Source: Rhodobacteraceae bacterium WD3A24
Lineage (GTDB): Bacteria > Pseudomonadota > Alphaproteobacteria > Rhodobacterales > Rhodobacteraceae
Assembly (NCBI GenBank): GCA_002967695.1
Contig: PUHN01000007.1
Coordinates: forward strand, 1-50,556
Direction: 5' to 3'
Length of the DNA: 50,556 bases
In this document: piece after piece, positions 9,004 to 17,747 of the stretch
Layout of the letters: every line of letters begins with the position of its first letter
Numbering within the stretch: the first letter of the stretch is position 1
Position numbers and translations under genes: made by a program
Notes under the pieces: model-generated
What the model was told of the DNA's origin: nothing
Seen by the model: only the letters and a program-made list of their open reading frames with translations
Databases searched by the model: none

Positions 9004-9149
9004 CGCGTGCTCCTTTCCTGCTGCGGGCGGCCAAGTCGATCATCTCGCACCGTCACATAGACGACCTGGCCGCCGGGCGCACCCGTCTCTTTCGCCCCCG
9101 CGCAAGGACGGATCGGGAAGTCTGGAAGGCTGCAGCCAAGGGGATGAGA

Positions 9150-9225
9150 TGGTGCCGCTGAAGGGACTCGAACCCCTGACCCACGCATTACGAATGCGTT
9201 GCTCTACCACCTGAGCTACAGCGGC
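9150..9225 (-). tRNA. tRNA-Thr (anticodon CGU)
   Basis: A full cloverleaf reads on the minus strand. The acceptor stem GCCGCTG pairs with CAGCGGC, the D arm contains TAGCTCAGGTGGTAGAGC, and the anticodon stem ACGCA/TGCGT encloses loop TTCGTAA, so the anticodon is CGT (decodes ACG, threonine). The T arm contains GGTTCGAGTCC. The discriminator is A and the 3' CCA is encoded. Length is 76 bases including CCA. It stands alone between the aminotransferase and the HemY-like gene. Confidence 0.97.
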
Positions 9226-9269
9226 GACGTGGCCGGGTGATTAGCATCGCCCGTTGGGGCTGTATAGAC

Positions 9270-10787
9270 CTAATTTCGTGTCTTCTGCGCCTCCTCGGCG
9301 GGCCGGGATTCCGGCTCGGGGCTCTCCTCGGGGCTGTCGGTTTCGGCCTCTTCGGCCGGCTCCGCCGGGGCGTCCGCGACCGGCTCGACCCCGGCCGATC
9401 GGGGTGCCTGCGGGGCGTTGACCAGCAGCGGCAGCATCTCGGTGCCCGTGGGGGAGAGGCCGTCTCCCGCGGACGGCTCGCGCCAGCTCAACGTGTCGAT
9501 TCCGCCGCAATTGGAGCAGACCGCCGCCCACTGGCCATGCACGGTGCGGCAGTTGTCGCAGACCCATTGCGGCCCGCGTGGCGCGGACAGGGCGCGGGTC
9601 AGCCAGCCACGCACGACCGCATCCTCCGAGCCCTCGCCGCGCTCGATCGCGGCCATGATGGTCAGCGCGCGGGCGGTGGGGTGGCGCTCGACCAGATCGC
9701 CCAGCGCCCGCCGGGCGGCGGGAAAATCCTCGGCGGCGATCAGCAGCTCGGCGCGCAGGAGCCGCGATTCCTCGTGCTCGGGGCTCTGCTTGACCAGCGC
9801 CTCGAAGCGCGCGAGCCGGGCATTGGCGTCCTCGTCGGGCGCGATCTCGGCAAAGGCGGCGGCGAGATCGGGATGCGGCTGTGCCGCCCAGGCTTTCTTG
9901 AGCACCCGCGCCGCGTTGCGCTTGCGCCCCTCGCGGATATAGCCGCGCGCGACCAGCGCGGCGGCGGGCACCAGATCGGGCGACAGCCGGTTGGCCTCGA
10001 TCGCGGCCTCGTGCGCATGGACCGGGCGGCCATCCTCGAAGATCTTTCGCGCCTGCTGCAGCGCCAGGACCGCGTCGCGGCGCTTGTAGACGTCGCGCGG
10101 CAGCGCGCCGGCGCGTTTTCTGGCCTGCAAGGTCGCCCTGGCGCCCTGCCAGTCGCCCGTGTCGGCCTGAAGGCGCAGCAGGGTTTCCTGCGTCTCGCCA
10201 TGGCCGGGGCGCAGGGCAAAGGCCTTTTCGGCCAGCTTCAGCGCCGTTTCGGTGTCGCCTGCATCGAGCTTCTGGCGCATCAGCCCGCGCACGCCCACGA
10301 AGCGCGTGCGCTCCTCGGGCAGCAGGCGCTTGTAATACTCCTCGGCGCGGGGCCGGTCGCCCTCCAGCTCGGCGGCCTGCGCGGTGATCAGGTTGGTCAG
10401 GTCGGGCCTGCCCAGCAGCTTGTCCGCCTTGGCGGCCTTCGTCGCGGCGCGGGCGCCCTCGCCCCCGGCCAGCGCAATCATCGCCTCGGCCAGGGCCTCG
10501 AAGCCGCGCCGCTCGCGGTTGCGGCTGAAGAAGCGCGAGATGGCGGTCTCGTCGCCGTTGACGAAACGCAGCACCGCCACGGCGAAGCCGGCGATCTTGA
10601 GCACCAGCCACAGCGCCAGAAGCAACACCAGAACCAGAACCACGGCCTGGAACGGCCCGAGCAACAGCTCGATATCGCCCACCGTGACGCGGATCGCGCC
10701 GCCGGTGTCGAGCAGCTGCGCCGCGGCCAGCGTCAGCCCCGCGACAGCCGCGACGAAGAGCAGTATTTTCAGCAGGGACCAGATCAT
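9270..10787 (-). CDS. HemY-like TPR membrane protein with C-terminal zinc-ribbon
   Basis: A 505-residue protein with two N-terminal transmembrane helices (about residues 3-24 and 44-70) typical of the HemY N-terminal domain, then a long alpha-helical TPR region. Near the C-terminus is CDNCRTVHGQWAAVCSNCGG, a four-Cys knuckle like the rubredoxin-type metal site of LapB. A low-complexity Pro/Glu tail follows. In Alphaproteobacteria this gene lies beside mic60 and hemD and has been called orf52; its role is not settled (heme-synthesis assembly or membrane organisation). This protein is unrelated to protoporphyrinogen oxidase HemY. It starts ten bases after mic60 and is surely co-transcribed. Confidence 0.85.
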   Translation of the reverse strand: MIWSLLKILLFVAAVAGLTLAAAQLLDTGGAIRVTVGDIELLLGPFQAVVLVLVLLLALWLVLKIAGFAVAVLRFVNGDETAISRFFSRNRERRGFEALAEAMIALAGGEGARAATKAAKADKLLGRPDLTNLITAQAAELEGDRPRAEEYYKRLLPEERTRFVGVRGLMRQKLDAGDTETALKLAEKAFALRPGHGETQETLLRLQADTGDWQGARATLQARKRAGALPRDVYKRRDAVLALQQARKIFEDGRPVHAHEAAIEANRLSPDLVPAAALVARGYIREGRKRNAARVLKKAWAAQPHPDLAAAFAEIAPDEDANARLARFEALVKQSPEHEESRLLRAELLIAAEDFPAARRALGDLVERHPTARALTIMAAIERGEGSEDAVVRGWLTRALSAPRGPQWVCDNCRTVHGQWAAVCSNCGGIDTLSWREPSAGDGLSPTGTEMLPLLVNAPQAPRSAGVEPVADAPAEPAEEAETDSPEESPEPESRPAEEAQKTRN

Positions 10788-10797
10788 CGCGGCGTCC

Positions 10798-12327
10798 TTA
10801 TTGGGAATTCAGTCGGGCGTCGAGCTCGGCGATCGCGGCGCGGGCGTCGAGGCGCGCGCGCGCCGCCGAAATCCACTCCGACATCGCATCGCGGCCGGCC
10901 TGAGGGAGTGCGTCGAGCTCGTCCATCGCCGCGCCCAGATCGCCGGCATCGACCGCCGCCTGAGCCCGGGAGAGAACCGCGTCGGGGTCGTCGCCCTCGC
11001 GGGGGCTGAGCGACCGCGCGCCGAGCTGGCTGCGCAGGAACCCGGCGATGCGGTCGGTGACCGGCGCGTCCGGGGCGGTGGCGTTGAGTGCGGCGGCGAG
11101 ACCGCCGCGCGCCGCTGCGGGGAAGGACTCCTGCAACGCGGTCAGCCCCGGCAATCCCTCGGCATGGGCGCGCAAAGTCTCCGGCACTTCCAGATCGGCC
11201 GCGGCGAGATCGTCGAGCGCCGGGCCGAAGGGCTGGCCCGTCTCGAGGGCGGCTTCCAGCCGGGCGATGGCGGTCTGCGCGGCGGCCCGGCGGGCCTCGG
11301 CGGCGGCTTCCTCGGCGCGGGCCTCGGCCTGCGCCTCGGCCTCGGCGATCCGCTCGCGCAGCGTCGCGAGCGCCTGCTCGACCGCCTGGTCGATTTCGGA
11401 CTCGATGCGCGACTGAAGCGATTGCTGCCGCTCCCGCAGGGCGGCGATTTCGGATGAGAAGTCCTCAAGCTCACCGCGCAGCTCCCGCGCTGCCGCCTCG
11501 GGCGCGGGGCGGGCCTCGAGCGCGTTGACGCGCGCGGCGAGCTCGTCCACCGTGGCGCTGTCGGCCGGAGACTGCGGGCGCGCGGCGAGCGCCGCGTCGA
11601 GCTCGTCCAGCCGGCCTTGCAGCGCGGCGAGCGTCTCCTCGACGGTTGCCACGGCGTTGCGGGTTTCGGCGCCGGTCTGGCCCCGCTCGGCGAAGTCCGT
11701 CTCGATGGTGTCGAGCCGGTCGGACAGCGCGGCGTCGGCCTCGGCGAGATCGGCGAGCGCGGCCTGCGTTTCCTCGCGCTGTCCGAGTTCGATCGGCCAG
11801 CCCTCGGGGATGACATACCGCGCGGCGGCGAAGCCGATCGCCGCAGCGATCGCGCCACCCAGGATCAGCCAGAGCGCGCCGCCCCGGCGGGCCGGTGCCG
11901 GGGTGGTCTGCGCCGGGGCAGGGCCCGCCTCCTCTGCCCCGGCGGTCGCATCCTGCGGCGCGCTGTCGGGCTGTTCCGCGGCCGCTTCTGGCGTGGCCTC
12001 GGGCACGGGCTCCGTCCCGGCCTCGGGCTCGACCTGCGGCGCGGTTTCCGCCTCTGCCTGCGGTTCAGGCTTGGCCTCGGGGTCCGGCTCGGCCCCGGCT
12101 TCGGGCGCGGATGCCTCCACGTGCCTCCCTTCGGATGTCGGGGAGATATCGGTCTGCGCGCCGGCGGTTTCGGCGGCCGTCTCGCTGTCGGGCGCGCGCG
12201 GCGTCTCGCCGCCCTCCGGCCTGGCGGCGGCCGGATCGTCCTGCTGCGACTGGTCGTCGGCCTGACTGCGCGGCTTGCCGGATCGTGTGGATCTGCGGTT
12301 CGAGTTCGATTTGCGTGACGTCGCCAC
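10798..12327 (-). CDS. mic60: Mic60 (mitofilin-family) inner membrane protein
   Basis: Alphaproteobacterial homologue of the mitochondrial crista-junction protein Mic60, 509 residues. Order: a basic N-terminus, a long Glu/Pro/Ala-rich disordered segment (about residues 20-140), one transmembrane helix (ALWLILGGAIAAAIGFAAA, about 150-170), a coiled coil rich in Ala/Glu/Arg (about 180-350), and a C-terminal mitofilin-like helical domain (LRSQLGARSLSPREGDDPDAVL...). The assignment rests mainly on this architecture and on the diagnostic neighbours: hemD upstream and the HemY-like gene downstream. Start choice: GGAGG touches a GTG at 12334-12336 but lies nine bases before the GTG at 12325-12327, so the latter is preferred. 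Confidence 0.85.
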   Translation of the reverse strand: MATSRKSNSNRRSTRSGKPRSQADDQSQQDDPAAARPEGGETPRAPDSETAAETAGAQTDISPTSEGRHVEASAPEAGAEPDPEAKPEPQAEAETAPQVEPEAGTEPVPEATPEAAAEQPDSAPQDATAGAEEAGPAPAQTTPAPARRGGALWLILGGAIAAAIGFAAARYVIPEGWPIELGQREETQAALADLAEADAALSDRLDTIETDFAERGQTGAETRNAVATVEETLAALQGRLDELDAALAARPQSPADSATVDELAARVNALEARPAPEAAARELRGELEDFSSEIAALRERQQSLQSRIESEIDQAVEQALATLRERIAEAEAQAEARAEEAAAEARRAAAQTAIARLEAALETGQPFGPALDDLAAADLEVPETLRAHAEGLPGLTALQESFPAAARGGLAAALNATAPDAPVTDRIAGFLRSQLGARSLSPREGDDPDAVLSRAQAAVDAGDLGAAMDELDALPQAGRDAMSEWISAARARLDARAAIAELDARLNSQ

Positions 12328-12412
12328 AGTCCTCACCCTCCGGTTTTCGAGTCTGTCGCCGATGACGGAAGCCGATCGGCCCAGCGCAGCTTATCGGTGA
12401 CCACGCCCACCC

Positions 12413-13141
12413 TCAAGCGGCGTCCGCCGCGGCAAGGGCGCGCCGCATCGCCGCGATCATCGCCGCCGCATCAGGCCGTGCGGCGATCTCGGGCGCGTCC
12501 GCGGGCCGCATATCGCGCCATGCCCGCGCCACGGCCTGGCTGAGCGCGCAAACCAGAAGCCGCGCGCGCAGCGGTGTCTGCGCAACCTCCGCGGCCACAA
12601 GGCGGGCGCTGCGCGGCGAAAACAGTGGCAGCAGGACGGGGGCCTCCCGCGCCAGCAGGGCGTGCGCGGCCGAATCCAGCGCACGGGAGTTCTGGTCGTA
12701 GGCGACAAGCGCGCGCGCGTCGATCCCGGCGGCGACGAGCCGTTCGGTCAGCCGACCCGCGGCATGGGCGCCGCGCACATGCACCAGCGGCCCCTCGGGT
12801 CGGCTCTGCACCAGAAGCTGCAGGAGCGCCTCGGCATCGCCCCCGGCGGCGATCGCGTCGCAGCCCGCCGCGCGGGCGGCGCGCGCGGTGGCCTCGCCCA
12901 CGCACCAGGCCGGCAGCCCGCGGCGCCCGCCCATGGCGGCGAATCCCGCAACACCGTTGACCGAGGTGAAGATCAGCCCGCCGATCCCGGCCGGCAGGGC
13001 CGTGGCCGGGCGCGGGACGATCTCGATCACGGGGGCGATCACCACCTCGCGCGGGCCGAGAGCCGCGCGCAGCTGATCGGCGAAATCCTCGGCCTGCGCC
13101 TTCGGGCGCGTGAGAAGGACGGCGGCGGTCGTGGGGGGCAT
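12413..13141 (-). CDS. hemD: Uroporphyrinogen-III synthase
   Basis: Closes hydroxymethylbilane to uroporphyrinogen III in tetrapyrrole synthesis. The 242-residue protein shows the divergent but recognisable HemD pattern: AAVLLTRPKAQAEDFADQL at the N-terminus, LIFTSVNGVAGFA, AWCVGEATARAARAAG, VHVRGAHAAGRLTERL and a late LLPLFSPRSARLVAAEV. The start at 13141 has a GGAGAGGG Shine-Dalgarno two bases before it; an ATG ten codons upstream lacks one. Divergent from tsaD and first of the hemD-mic60-HemY-like set. hemC is not nearby. Confidence 0.9.
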   Translation of the reverse strand: MPPTTAAVLLTRPKAQAEDFADQLRAALGPREVVIAPVIEIVPRPATALPAGIGGLIFTSVNGVAGFAAMGGRRGLPAWCVGEATARAARAAGCDAIAAGGDAEALLQLLVQSRPEGPLVHVRGAHAAGRLTERLVAAGIDARALVAYDQNSRALDSAAHALLAREAPVLLPLFSPRSARLVAAEVAQTPLRARLLVCALSQAVARAWRDMRPADAPEIAARPDAAAMIAAMRRALAAADAA

Positions 13142-13229
13142 GACCCTCTCCGGCGACGGGACGGCTTGCATTGCCGCCCAAGCTGTGCGGTGTTAGCCGC
13201 AGCGCGTCCCACACGCAACCGGCGGAACG

Positions 13230-14312
13230 ATGAGCCAGACGCTTGCCATTCTCGGGCTGGAGAGCAGTTGCGACGACACCGCCGCCGCCGTGGTGCGCGC
13301 GGGCGGGCAGGGGGGTGCGGAGATCCTCTCGAGCATCGTCACCGGGCAGGGCGATCTGCACGCCGCCTTCGGCGGCATTGTCCCCGAGATCGCGGCGCGC
13401 GCGCATGCCGAGCGGCTCGACCTGTGCGCCGAGGCCGCGCTGGAGCGCGCCGGGCTTGATCTCTCGGACATCAACGCCGTCGCCGTGACCGCCGGGCCGG
13501 GCCTGATCGGCGGGGTGATGGCGGGCGTGATGTGCGCCAAGGGCATCGCCGCGGGCGCCGGGCTGCCGCTGATCGGGGTCAATCATCTCGCCGGGCACGC
13601 GCTGACGCCACGGCTGACCGACGGGCTGGGTTTTCCCTATCTCGTGCTGCTGGTCTCGGGCGGGCACTGCCAGTTCCTGCAGGTCGAGGGGCCGGAATCC
13701 TTTCGCCGGCTCGGCGGCACGATCGATGATGCGCCGGGCGAGGCCTTCGACAAGACGGCCCGGTTGCTGGGGTTGCCCCAGCCGGGCGGGCCGGCGGTGG
13801 AGGCCGAGGCCGCGGGCGGCGACCCGCGCCGCTTTGCCTTTCCGCGGCCGCTGCTCGACCGCGCGGGCTGCGACATGTCGTTCTCGGGGCTCAAGACCGC
13901 GCTGCGCCGCGCCCGCGACGAGCTCACGGTCGCCCGCGGCGGCATCACCCGCACCGATCGGGCCGATCTCTGCGCCGGCTTTCAGGCAGCGGTGCGCGAC
14001 GTTCTGGCCGAAAAGGCGCGCCGGGCGCTGGCCGCGACGGGCGCGCCGGCCTTCGCCGTCGCCGGCGGGGTTGCCGCGAACCGCGCGATTCGCGCCGCGC
14101 TTGAGACGGTGGCCGGGGCGGCTGGGGCGCGCTTCATTGCGCCACCTTTGGCGCTGTGCACCGACAATGCCGCGATGATCGCCTGGGCGGGGTATGAGCG
14201 CTTTCGGCTGGGCCGGCGCGACGGGCTCGATCTGCGCCCGCGCCCGCGCTGGCCGCTCGACGCGCGGAGCCCGGCGATGCTGGGTGCGGGCAAGCGGGGC
14301 GTGAAGGCATGA
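13230..14312 (+). CDS. tsaD: tRNA N6-adenosine threonylcarbamoyltransferase TsaD
   Basis: Transfers the threonylcarbamoyl group from TC-AMP to A37 of ANN-decoding tRNAs. The 360-residue ASKHA-fold enzyme has the N-terminal phosphate-binding [16 protein letters not shown], the metal ligands H119 and H123 in [16 protein letters not shown], the [22 protein letters not shown] segment and the C-terminal [10 protein letters not shown] with [12 protein letters not shown]. Length fits the family. Partner tsaE lies in the same window (21653). Its stop overlaps gpsA by four bases (ATGA). Confidence 0.98.
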   Translation: MSQTLAILGLESSCDDTAAAVVRAGGQGGAEILSSIVTGQGDLHAAFGGIVPEIAARAHAERLDLCAEAALERAGLDLSDINAVAVTAGPGLIGGVMAGVMCAKGIAAGAGLPLIGVNHLAGHALTPRLTDGLGFPYLVLLVSGGHCQFLQVEGPESFRRLGGTIDDAPGEAFDKTARLLGLPQPGGPAVEAEAAGGDPRRFAFPRPLLDRAGCDMSFSGLKTALRRARDELTVARGGITRTDRADLCAGFQAAVRDVLAEKARRALAATGAPAFAVAGGVAANRAIRAALETVAGAAGARFIAPPLALCTDNAAMIAWAGYERFRLGRRDGLDLRPRPRWPLDARSPAMLGAGKRGVKA

Positions 14313-15274
14313 GCGACGTCGCCGTCCTCGGCGCCGGCGCCTTTGGCACCGCGCTGGCCGTGGCGCTGGGCGCGACGACCTCCGTGACGCTTTGGGCGCG
14401 CGATCCCGCCCACGCCGCCGAGATGGCCGCCGAGCGGGAGAATGCGCGCCGCCTGCCCGGACTCCGGCTGCCCGACACGGTGGAGGTCACCGCCGATATC
14501 GGGGCCGCGACGCGGGCCGACACGCTCTTGCTGGCGGTGCCGATGCAGACGCTTGCGGGCTTTCTCGACAGCCATCAAAGGCGGCTGGACGGCCGGGTTC
14601 TGGTATCCTGCGCGAAGGGGATCGACCTTTCCAGCGGGCTCGGGGCCAGTGCGCTGATCGCGCGGGCCTGCCCGCGCGCCAGGCCGGCCTTGCTGACGGG
14701 GCCGAGCTTTGCCGCAGATATCGCGCGCGGGCTGCCCACCGCGCTGACCCTCGCCTGCGCGTCGTCCGATGCGGGCGCGCGGCTGCAGCACCGGCTTTCG
14801 ACGCCGGCGCTGCGCCTCTATCGCAGCACCGACATCGCCGGCGCGGAACTCGGCGGCGCGCTCAAGAACGTGGTCGCTATCGCCGCCGGGATGGTGATCG
14901 GGGCAGGGCTGGGCGACAGCGCCCGCGCGGCCCTGATGACGCGCGGCTACGGCGAGATGACGCGCATCGCGCTGGCCCGCGGCGGCCGGGCCGAGACGCT
15001 GGCCGGGCTTTCGGGCTTCGGCGATCTGGTGCTGACCTGCACCTCGGAGAAGTCGCGCAATTTCCGCCATGGCTGCGCGCTGGGCGCGGGCCGGGCCCCC
15101 GAGGCGGGCGCGACGGTCGAGGGCGCGGCCACCGCCCGCGCCATGGCGCGGCTCGCCCGCGACAGCGGCCGCGAGGTGCCGGTCATCGAGACGGTCGCGG
15201 CCATTCTCGACGGGGGGCTGAGCGTTGCCGAGGCCGCCGACGCCCTGCTTGCCCGCCCCCTCAAGGAGGAATGA
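14309..15274 (+). CDS. gpsA: Glycerol-3-phosphate dehydrogenase (NAD(P)+)
   Basis: Reduces dihydroxyacetone phosphate to sn-glycerol-3-phosphate for phospholipid synthesis. The 321-residue enzyme begins [20 protein letters not shown], a Rossmann dinucleotide loop (GxGxxG-type). Further signatures are [28 protein letters not shown], the catalytic-lysine segment [13 protein letters not shown] and the substrate loop [11 protein letters not shown], with [17 protein letters not shown] later. It is translationally coupled to tsaD. AAGGAGGA covers its last codons and seems to serve the next start. Confidence 0.98.
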   Translation: MSDVAVLGAGAFGTALAVALGATTSVTLWARDPAHAAEMAAERENARRLPGLRLPDTVEVTADIGAATRADTLLLAVPMQTLAGFLDSHQRRLDGRVLVSCAKGIDLSSGLGASALIARACPRARPALLTGPSFAADIARGLPTALTLACASSDAGARLQHRLSTPALRLYRSTDIAGAELGGALKNVVAIAAGMVIGAGLGDSARAALMTRGYGEMTRIALARGGRAETLAGLSGFGDLVLTCTSEKSRNFRHGCALGAGRAPEAGATVEGAATARAMARLARDSGREVPVIETVAAILDGGLSVAEAADALLARPLKEE

Positions 15275-15275
15275 G

Positions 15276-15368
15276 ATGACACGCCATGCCACGCCACGCA
15301 CCGGCGGAGCCGGCCGTCAGGCCGCCCGCACCCCCCGGCCGGGACATCGGATGAAGGCGGGCGGGTGA
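15276..15368 (+). CDS. Possible 30-residue basic leader or remnant ORF
   Basis: A short frame with an excellent Shine-Dalgarno (AAGGAGGA at 15263-15270) five bases before its ATG. Its stop TGA overlaps the ATG of the EVE-domain gene (TGATG). The product would be basic and Pro/Gly/Arg-rich with no recognisable domain. It may serve only to couple translation from gpsA into the EVE gene, or may be the remnant of a gene lost here. Treat as tentative: such short frames arise by chance, and the spacing signals are the only support. Confidence 0.35.
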   Translation: MTRHATPRTGGAGRQAARTPRPGHRMKAGG

Positions 15369-15787
15369 TGGCGCTCTGGCTGATGAAATCGGAGCCGGAT
15401 GTTTTCGGCTGGGACGGCCTCGTCGCCAGGGGAGAGGCGGGAGAGGAGTGGGACGGCGTGCGCAACTATCAGGCACGCAACAACATGCGGGCGATGCGCA
15501 TCGGCGAGCGGGCGTTTTTCTATCATTCCCGCAGCGAGAAGGCGATTGTTGGCATCATGGAGATCATCGCCGAGGCGCACCCGGACTCGACGACCGATGA
15601 CCCGCGCTGGGAATGTGTGGATGTGCGCGCGCTGCGCGCGCTGGGCCGGCCGGTGACCCTCGACATGGTCAAGGCCGAGCCGCGGCTGCGCGACATGGTG
15701 CTGGTGCGCAACTCCCGTCTGTCGGTGCAGCCTGTGACCGAGCAGGAATGGCGCGTCGTGCTGGAGCTGGCCGGCGAGAGCCCCTGA
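15368..15787 (+). CDS. EVE-domain protein (thymocyte nuclear protein 1 type)
   Basis: A 139-residue single-domain protein of the EVE/PUA-like fold, thought to bind modified bases in DNA or RNA. It opens with the signature MALWLMKSEPDVFGWDGL, has WDGVRNYQARNNMRAMRIGERAFFYHS (core motif VRNYQARNNMR) and KAIVGIMEIIAEAHPDST, and ends with VTEQEWRVVLELAG. Length is normal. Its ATG overlaps the stop of the 30-codon frame; a GTG just upstream is possible. It often lies downstream of gpsA in this bacterial family. The natural ligand is unknown. Confidence 0.92.
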   Translation: MALWLMKSEPDVFGWDGLVARGEAGEEWDGVRNYQARNNMRAMRIGERAFFYHSRSEKAIVGIMEIIAEAHPDSTTDDPRWECVDVRALRALGRPVTLDMVKAEPRLRDMVLVRNSRLSVQPVTEQEWRVVLELAGESP

Positions 15788-15817
15788 CGGGCCGCGGATC
15801 GGCGCATGAGAGAGAAT

Positions 15818-15882
15818 TGATGGGAGGCCGCGAGTCGACCGGGCCTCCCATCACCCCACGTGTACCCTTCGCACCACACGTG
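15818..15882. terminator. Two tandem hairpins between EVE gene and DUF2853 gene
   Basis: First hairpin: a perfect 12-bp inverted repeat TGATGGGAGGCC / GGCCTCCCATCA (15818-15829 and 15842-15853). Second: a 7-bp CACGTGT / ACACGTG (15857-15863 and 15876-15882). They lie in the 191-base gap between the convergent EVE and DUF2853 genes, so one or both probably end transcription. A U-run is not present. The second contains two CACGTG palindromes and could also bind a protein. Confidence 0.6.
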
Positions 15883-15978
15883 CATACGGAAAAGGCCGCG
15901 ATCTTTCTGACCGGCAGAACCCATCCTGCCCGACTCGCCGGCAGGTGGCAAATGCCGATCGTCTAAAACTTTCGTCTC

Positions 15979-16320
15979 TTAGCGATAGACCGACTCGCGG
16001 CGGAAATGCTTGACCAGAAGATAATAGACCACCGCGCGATACTTGTTGCGCTCCCCGCGGCCATAGCTTTCCAGCGCGGCCTCGATCGCCTCCATCAGAT
16101 GCGGGCCATCTTCGAGGCCGAGCTTCTTCATCAGGAAGTTGGTCTTGACCGTCTCCAGCTCGCCGGGCTGGGTGGCCGCGACGGTGGCGGCATCGGCGTC
16201 ATAGATGGCCGGGCCGCAGCCGATCGTGACCTTTTCGAGCAGGTCCATGTCGGGCTCCATCCCGATCTTCTCGCGCAGGTCGCGGGCGTATCGCTCTATC
16301 AGTTCGTCGCGCCGGGTCAT
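15979..16320 (-). CDS. DUF2853 family protein
   Basis: A 113-residue soluble, mostly helical protein. The segments DELIERYARDLREKIGMEPDMDLLEKVTIGCGPAIYDADA (core GPAIYDADA) and ETVKTNFLMKKLGLEDGPHL, followed by KYRAVVYYLLVKHF, match the DUF2853 family as I know it; its function is unknown. The start at 16320 is set by GGAGGCG six bases upstream; an open frame continues 36 codons upstream without similarity. Monocistronic by position, convergent with the EVE gene and divergent from the HD hydrolase gene. Confidence 0.85.
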   Translation of the reverse strand: MTRRDELIERYARDLREKIGMEPDMDLLEKVTIGCGPAIYDADAATVAATQPGELETVKTNFLMKKLGLEDGPHLMEAIEAALESYGRGERNKYRAVVYYLLVKHFRRESVYR

Positions 16321-16483
16321 GGTGTCGCCTCCGAAACGGGTTTCCCGCGCGCAGGATAGCCGCGCCCGCGCCCCGTGCCAAACATCATCGGCGGGCGGTG
16401 GCTTGCGTTCATCGCGCGGGGCGGGCAAAGACCGCCCAGGCGGCGCCGCGCGTCATGGCCCCGCCCCGCGACCGGGAGGCCCG

Positions 16484-17101
16484 ATGAAACAGCCCCGCGC
16501 CTGGCAACGCATGCTTTCGGGGCGCAGGCTCGACCTGCTCGACCCGACGCCGGTGGATATCGAGATCGAGGACATCGCGCACGGCCTCGCCTTTGTCGCC
16601 CGCTGGAACGGGCAGACGCGCGGCGACTGGCCCTATTCGGTGGCCGAGCATTCGCTGCTGGTCGAGGATCTCTTCGCCGCGCAGGCGCGCACGCCGCCGG
16701 CGGCGCAGTGGCGTCTGGCGGCGCTGCTCCACGACGCGCCCGAATACGTGATCGGCGACATGATCTCGCCGGTCAAGGCCGCGGTCGGGCCCGGATACGG
16801 CGCGCTGGAAGAGCGGCTGTCGGCGGCAATTCACCTGCGTTTCGGCCTGCCCGCGCGCCTGCCCGAGCGGATCAGGCGCGCCATAAAGCGGGCCGACCGG
16901 CTGTCGGCCTGGCTCGAGGCGGTGCAGATTGCCGGCTTCGCCGAGGCCGAGGCAGATCGTTTCTTCGGCCGGCCCGATCCGGGGCTGGTTGCCGGGCGCC
17001 GCATCGTCCCGCGCCCCCCGGCCGAGGTGCGCGCGGCCTATGGCGAACGCCACGCCGAGCTGATCGCGGCGCTCGACGCGCCGGGAACCGGGCGGGGCTG
17101 A
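16484..17101 (+). CDS. HD-domain hydrolase (YfbR-like)
   Basis: A 205-residue metal-dependent phosphohydrolase. The HD motif residues are visible: H in YSVAEHSLLV, the HD pair in LAALLHDAPEYVIGDMISPVK, and a later D in IKRADRLSAWLEA. The opening (RAWQRMLSGRRLDLLDPTPVDIEIEDIAHGLAFVARWNG, cited for its core) is common in phage and alphaproteobacterial YfbR-like 5'-deoxynucleotidases. A dNMP phosphatase activity is plausible but not shown. GGGAGG precedes the ATG. Convergent with regA across only 17 bases. Confidence 0.85.
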   Translation: MKQPRAWQRMLSGRRLDLLDPTPVDIEIEDIAHGLAFVARWNGQTRGDWPYSVAEHSLLVEDLFAAQARTPPAAQWRLAALLHDAPEYVIGDMISPVKAAVGPGYGALEERLSAAIHLRFGLPARLPERIRRAIKRADRLSAWLEAVQIAGFAEAEADRFFGRPDPGLVAGRRIVPRPPAEVRAAYGERHAELIAALDAPGTGRG

Positions 17102-17118
17102 GCCGCCGCGCGCCGCCG

Positions 17119-17676
17119 CTACCGCGGGCTGCGCTTGGCGAGGATGCGCTGAAGCGTGCGCCGGTGCATGTTGAGCCGCCGGGCGGTTTCGCTGACATTG
17201 CGGTCGCATTGCTCGTAGACCCGCTGGATGTGCTCCCAGCGGACCCGGTCGGCGGACATGGGATTGTCGGGGGGCGGGGGCAGCCCTTCGCCCTTGCCCA
17301 GCAGCGCGTTGGTGATGTCGGTCGCATCCGCCGGCTTGGAGAGGTAGTCGGTCGCCCCGATCTTGACAGCGGCGACGGCGGTGGCGATCGCGCCATATCC
17401 GGTGAGTACCACGATGCGGCTGTCGGGGCGCCGCTCGCGCAGAAGCTCCACGACGTCGAGCCCGTTGCCGTCTTCGAGCCGCAGGTCGATCACGGCGTGC
17501 GCGGGGGGCTGCGCCTCGACCTGGGCGCGTCCTTCGGCGACCGAGCCGACCGCCGTGACCGGCGCGAAGCCGCGCTTTTCCATCGCGCGGGCGAGCCGGC
17601 GCAGGAAGGGATCGTCGTCATCGACGATAAGCAGGGAACGATCCTCGCCGATCTCGTCGGCCGTTTCCTCTGTCAT
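17119..17676 (-). CDS. regA: Redox response regulator RegA (PrrA/ActR)
   Basis: Global redox response regulator of Alphaproteobacteria, 185 residues. The receiver domain carries acidic residues VDDDD near residue 18, the phospho-acceptor D64 in HAVIDLRLEDG, Thr in VVLTGYG and the signal-relay Lys in YLSKPAD. A proline-rich linker (GLPPPPDNPMSADRVRWEHIQRVYE) leads to the nearly invariant DNA-binding helix-turn-helix NVSETARRLNMHRRTLQRILAKR. In relatives RegA controls respiration, nitrogen and carbon fixation, and photosynthesis genes. It lies downstream of senC and opposite regB, the classical arrangement. Confidence 0.98.
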   Translation of the reverse strand: MTEETADEIGEDRSLLIVDDDDPFLRRLARAMEKRGFAPVTAVGSVAEGRAQVEAQPPAHAVIDLRLEDGNGLDVVELLRERRPDSRIVVLTGYGAIATAVAAVKIGATDYLSKPADATDITNALLGKGEGLPPPPDNPMSADRVRWEHIQRVYEQCDRNVSETARRLNMHRRTLQRILAKRSPR

Positions 17677-17747
17677 GACGCGCCGCCTTTCATCTGCCGT
17701 TCGGCATTGTTCTAGGCCGCGCGGGCGTTGCGGTCAATTTGACGCGT

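Noticed and set aside
9150-9225. tRNA-associated integration site
   Set aside because: No duplicated tRNA 3' end, integrase or foreign genes were found around the tRNA-Thr gene.
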